A stretch of 64,000 nucleotides of DNA from Dermatophilaceae bacterium Sec6.4 (GTDB lineage Bacteria; Actinomycetota; Actinomycetes; Actinomycetales; Dermatophilaceae), in assembly GCA_039636865.1 (NCBI GenBank), contig CP144172.1, forward strand, positions 3,224,001-3,288,000. Direction: 5' to 3'. The number at the start of each line of letters is the position of its first letter. Positions within the stretch are counted from its first letter, which is position 1. Under the pieces are notes generated by a model. That model saw nothing but the letters and a program-made list of their open reading frames with translations. It ran no database searches and was not told the origin of the DNA. Of the stretch, positions 60,885 to 64,000 are shown in pieces. The translations under genes and the position numbers were made by a program.

Positions 60885-63014
60885 TCAGTGATTAGCCGAT
60901 TCCATTGCGGCAGTGCACTTTTGGGCTACTACGGCGGGGTCATCACCGGTCAGGACCGCGAGCACTGACCCGCCGTAGGTCGTGAGTTTGCGGGCGCCGA
61001 CCCCGGAAATCGTGGCCAGTCCGGGCAGATCAGTCGGAACCTTTTCGGCGATCGCCACGAGGGTGGCATCGGTGAAGACCACGAAGGCCGGCACCTTCGT
61101 GGCGGTCGCCACGGCCAGACGCCAGGCACGCAGCGCCTCGAACTGCGCTTCGTCGTAGCTCGCGGGACAGTCCGAGCACCGGCCGATCTTGCGTTCGGCC
61201 CCCACCTGCAACGTCTTGCCGCACACCCGGCAGGTGCTCATCTTCGCCGCGCGGGTCCGCGACACCCGGCTGCTGGCGGATCGCACGGGAGCGGCCGGAC
61301 GGGCGCCTTCACCGAGGACCGCGGTGGCCCCCGCCAAAAACCGCGACGGCTTCCGCGAGGCCCGGCCGCCAGGATGTCTGGAGGCTGCCCAGCTCAAGGT
61401 GAGGTGGCGACGGGCCCGGGTCAGGCCGACATACAGCAGGCGGCGCTCCTCGGCGACCTGCGCGGGGCCTTCGGCCATCGAGAAGGGCAACAATCCCTCC
61501 GAGCACCCGACCAGGAACACCGCATCCCACTCCAGGCCCTTCGCCGCGTGCAGAGATGCCAGCGTGATCCCCTCGATGGTGGGCGCGTGCTGCTCGCTGG
61601 CCCGCCGGTCCAGCTCAGCCACGAACTCACGCATTCGGCCGGCATTGGAGGTGCCGAAGTCGTCAGCGAGGCTGGCCAACGCGTCCAGGGACTGCCATCG
61701 CTCGAGCACCGCCCCGCCCGCCGGCCGCGTCGGAGACCAGCCGGCAGCAGTGATCACGTCACGCACGACTTTGGCGAGCGGATCGACCCCGTCGTCGCCG
61801 CGCATCGCACCCCGCAACAGAACCAGGGCTGCCCGTACTTCTTTGCGTTCGAAGAATCGTTCCCCACCGCGGACGAGGTAGGGCACCCCGGCCGCTGACA
61901 ACGCAGCCTCCAACACCTCGGACTGCGCGTTGATCCGGTAGAGGATCGCGATCTGCGAGGCGGGGACACCGCTCGCGATCAGCGCCTTGATCCGCGCGGC
62001 AACGTCGTCGGCCTCGCCCTGGTCGTCGGTGTATGGCAGCAACTGCGGGACCGGACCGGGTGCGGACTGCGCCTGCAGCGCCATTCCCGATCCCTCCCTA
62101 CCGCCACTCTGCAGAACCAGGTTGGCCAACTGCACCACCTGCGGCGTGGAACGGTAGTTGCGTACCAGGCGGGTCACGGCGACACCGTCGCGCCGGGCGA
62201 AATCGGTCAGATGTCGCGGGCTGGCGCCGGTGAAGGAGTAGATGGTCTGGGCGGGGTCGCCCACCACGCACAGATCGGTGCGCTCGCCCACCCACTGATC
62301 CAGTAGCGCCTGCTGGACGGTGTTGACGTCCTGGAACTCATCGACCACGAAATGCCGGTACTGATCGCGCACCGTGCGCGCCACATCGGGCCGCTCGGCG
62401 AGGATCCCCGTCATCAGCAGCAGCACGTCCTCGAAATCGATCACGCCGCGCGCCGTCTTGGCTTCTTCGTAGGTCTCGAAGAGCCGCGCCATCGCGGTCA
62501 GATCCAACTCAGGCGGTTTTCGACCAGCCGCTCGCGCGGCAGCGACATAGTCCTGCGGAGCGACCATCGCCACCTTGGCCCACTCGATCTCCGCCGCGAG
62601 GTCACGGATGACGACCCGGTCCAACCGCAGCCGCAACCGGGACCCGGCCTCGGCCACCACCGGCGCCTTGTACTTGAGAATCTCCGGAGCCGGCCCGCCA
62701 ACCGTCTGGGGCCAGAAGAAATGCAACTGACGCAGGGCCGCGGAGTGGAATGTACGGGCTTGCACGCCCGGCAACCCCAACTCCCGCAGCCTGGTCCGCA
62801 TCTCCCCCGCCGCACGCGCGGTGAACGTCACCGCAAGCACTCTGCGGGGTTGGTAGGCGCCCGAGAGCACGCCGTAGGCGATCCGGTGGGTGATGGCCCG
62901 TGTCTTACCGGTACCTGCCCCGGCGAGGACACACATCGGACCGAGTGGGTGAGCCGCTACTTCCCGCTGCTCGGGGTCCAACCCCTCCAGCACCTGGTCG
63001 GCGCTGCCCTCCAT
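60885..63014 (-). CDS. uvrD2: UvrD2-type superfamily 1 DNA helicase with HRDC domain
   Basis: A 709-residue 3'-5' helicase: Walker A (LAGAGTGKTRAI), DEFQDVN (Walker B), GDPAQTIYSFTGA, QAQSAPGPVPQLLPY and LLYVGLTRARRHL motifs of the UvrD group are in order. After the helicase core come a four-Cys zinc knuckle (CRVCGKTLQVG...CSDC) and an HRDC domain (about 620-690), the special features of actinobacterial UvrD2. ATG 63014 or GTG 63017 starts it one or four bases after the nudC stop. It works in DNA repair or replication. The stop faces the whiB7 promoter region. Confidence 0.94.
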   Translation of the reverse strand: MEGSADQVLEGLDPEQREVAAHPLGPMCVLAGAGTGKTRAITHRIAYGVLSGAYQPRRVLAVTFTARAAGEMRTRLRELGLPGVQARTFHSAALRQLHFFWPQTVGGPAPEILKYKAPVVAEAGSRLRLRLDRVVIRDLAAEIEWAKVAMVAPQDYVAAARAAGRKPPELDLTAMARLFETYEEAKTARGVIDFEDVLLLMTGILAERPDVARTVRDQYRHFVVDEFQDVNTVQQALLDQWVGERTDLCVVGDPAQTIYSFTGASPRHLTDFARRDGVAVTRLVRNYRSTPQVVQLANLVLQSGGREGSGMALQAQSAPGPVPQLLPYTDDQGEADDVAARIKALIASGVPASQIAILYRINAQSEVLEAALSAAGVPYLVRGGERFFERKEVRAALVLLRGAMRGDDGVDPLAKVVRDVITAAGWSPTRPAGGAVLERWQSLDALASLADDFGTSNAGRMREFVAELDRRASEQHAPTIEGITLASLHAAKGLEWDAVFLVGCSEGLLPFSMAEGPAQVAEERRLLYVGLTRARRHLTLSWAASRHPGGRASRKPSRFLAGATAVLGEGARPAAPVRSASSRVSRTRAAKMSTCRVCGKTLQVGAERKIGRCSDCPASYDEAQFEALRAWRLAVATATKVPAFVVFTDATLVAIAEKVPTDLPGLATISGVGARKLTTYGGSVLAVLTGDDPAVVAQKCTAAMESANH

Positions 63015-63018
63015 CACG

Positions 63019-63933
63019 TCACCACCGCTCGCCGGCCGCTTGCGGCAACGGGCCGCCGTACCAGTCTTCGATGAGATGACGGGCTATCGACAGCGATGGG
63101 GGCACGCCGAGCGTCCGATCCACCAACGCGTCCGCCAGCTCGGCGCGGCTGAACCACTGCGCTGCCTCGATCTCGGAAGGGTCCAACACCAGATCGGTGC
63201 TGGTCGCGTGGGCCGCGAAACCTACCATCAGTGAGGCGGGAAAGGGCCACGGTTGATCGCCCCGGAACTGCACCTGCGACACCGTCACACCCACTTCCTC
63301 CAGGACCTCACGCGCCACCGCGTGCTCCAACGACTCACCGGGCTCCACAAAACCAGCCAGCACCGACATCCTGTTGGTCTGCGCACCGAATCTGGTGCCG
63401 CGCGCCAGCAGCAGGCGGTCGTCCTCATCGACGACCGACATGATCACCGCCGCATCCGTGCGCGGGTACTGCTCGGACCCCTCCCGGGTGCAGCTACGGC
63501 CCCACCCGGCCTGCGATACCTGCGCGGGCGCTCCACACCGCGGGCAGAACCCCTGCGTGCGTTGCCAGTTCAGGATGCCCAGAGCGGTCGTCAGGATGCC
63601 GACGTCGCGGACCGGCAGGTGCAGACCGACCTCCCGCATGGTGACCGCATCCTCGGGCGCCTCGTCGTCGCCGCGATCGACCGCGACCACATCGGCGCCC
63701 GCGTCGACTCCGAGGAAGATTGCGAGTCTGGAGCAGTCGTCGTCGACCGGTGGGCGCAAGACGACGTGATCGCGCGCGACGCTGGCGCGATCGCCGAATA
63801 CGTCGAGGACCTGAGTGGCAGGGTTCGCCAGTAGTTGGCGCACCAGCTCAGGTTCGTTTCGGCGATGGGAGGCACGGTCCAGCGACGTGCGGGACAGGAC
63901 GAGGTCGGACAGGCTTGTGGGTGTCGCAGGCAC
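63019..63933 (-). CDS. nudC: NADH pyrophosphatase / NAD-decapping NudC
   Basis: A 304-residue protein with the NudC layout: an N-terminal domain, a zinc-ribbon (CPRCGAPAQVSQAGWGRSC, where the second pair is incomplete), and the Nudix box (GFVEPGESLEHAVAREVLEE, then VGV) followed by the NudC-specific QPWPFPASLMVGF (SQPWPFPxS motif). It hydrolyses NADH/NAD and removes NAD caps from RNA. ATG 63933 is taken as start. It lies just ahead of uvrD2, as in mycobacteria (Rv3199c). Confidence 0.93.
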   Translation of the reverse strand: MPATPTSLSDLVLSRTSLDRASHRRNEPELVRQLLANPATQVLDVFGDRASVARDHVVLRPPVDDDCSRLAIFLGVDAGADVVAVDRGDDEAPEDAVTMREVGLHLPVRDVGILTTALGILNWQRTQGFCPRCGAPAQVSQAGWGRSCTREGSEQYPRTDAAVIMSVVDEDDRLLLARGTRFGAQTNRMSVLAGFVEPGESLEHAVAREVLEEVGVTVSQVQFRGDQPWPFPASLMVGFAAHATSTDLVLDPSEIEAAQWFSRAELADALVDRTLGVPPSLSIARHLIEDWYGGPLPQAAGERW

Positions 63934-63972
63934 GCTCCCAGGCTACGGCCCGTATTTCCCCTACCGTTAGCG

Positions 63973-64000
63973 GTGTGTTGCGTCCTGCTCTGAGTCTTGC
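63973..64000 (+). CDS. Possible start of a next gene (cut by window edge)
   Basis: GTG at 63973 begins an open frame (LRPALSL) after a weak AGCGG site, in divergent position to nudC. Only nine codons are visible, so neither the start nor the product can be confirmed. Confidence 0.25.

Noticed and set aside
1..64000. CRISPR array
   Set aside because: No regularly spaced repeats were found; the only tandem repeats are the 17-bp pair and the 18-bp units.

Overview
This is a high-GC actinobacterial chromosome segment. The block from the UPF0182 gene (48964) to nudC (63933) has the same gene order as Mycobacterium tuberculosis Rv3193c-Rv3199c: UPF0182, Lon-like PDZ protease, Zincin_2-like protein, ThiF-like protein, ABC1 kinase, whiB7, uvrD2, nudC. 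The block smpB-M23-ftsX-ftsE-prfB and the Tad pilus block are also typical of Actinobacteria. A Micrococcales host is my guess, not something the sequence proves.

Layout. 1-5755: end of rsgA, a FUSC membrane protein, hisN, gabT, then a small membrane protein with two PRC-barrel proteins. 5781-9858 (minus): an M16 peptidase pair and a type II NADH dehydrogenase. 9977-12933: an FHA protein and an ABC transporter carrying two FHA domains. 12945-18571: smpB, an M23 hydrolase, ftsX, ftsE, a thiamine-binding-type protein, a frameshifted acetyltransferase and prfB. 18607-22810: a Tad/Flp pilus operon whose first gene, tadA, is broken.

22817-38935 is a 16.1-kb mobile element of the Tn554 type, inserted inside tadA. 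Two large tyrosine recombinases and a small accessory protein (tnpA/tnpB/tnpC arrangement, 29218-32998) sit in the middle. The rest of tadA is at 38942-39355. Removing the element and one 6-base core rejoins an exactly in-frame 408-codon tadA. The two 6-base cores differ (AGCAGC left, ATCTGG right), as expected for Tn554-like insertion without target duplication. The cargo looks like defence or conflict genes. On the left are a phosphoribosyltransferase with a DprA-like protein, a barrel-like protein with a TGT-like zinc motif, and an XRE-ImmA regulator with an overlapping unknown gene. On the right is a tightly coupled three-gene operon: an SMC/RecN-like ATPase, a soluble HEAT-histidine kinase, and a response regulator fused to an aminoglycoside-phosphotransferase-like kinase. 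I do not recognise this operon as a described system; it is the best candidate for something new here.

After the element come a large FHA-FtsK/SpoIIIE ATPase, an SRPBCC protein, an ATP-grasp protein with a histone-H1-like Lys/Ala tail, a NylB-like serine hydrolase, a DUF222-HNH protein and the initiator tRNA. The housekeeping block that follows ends with whiB7. Its leader shows an autoregulatory promoter, an upstream ORF and an attenuator, and a 45-residue basic protein lies downstream.
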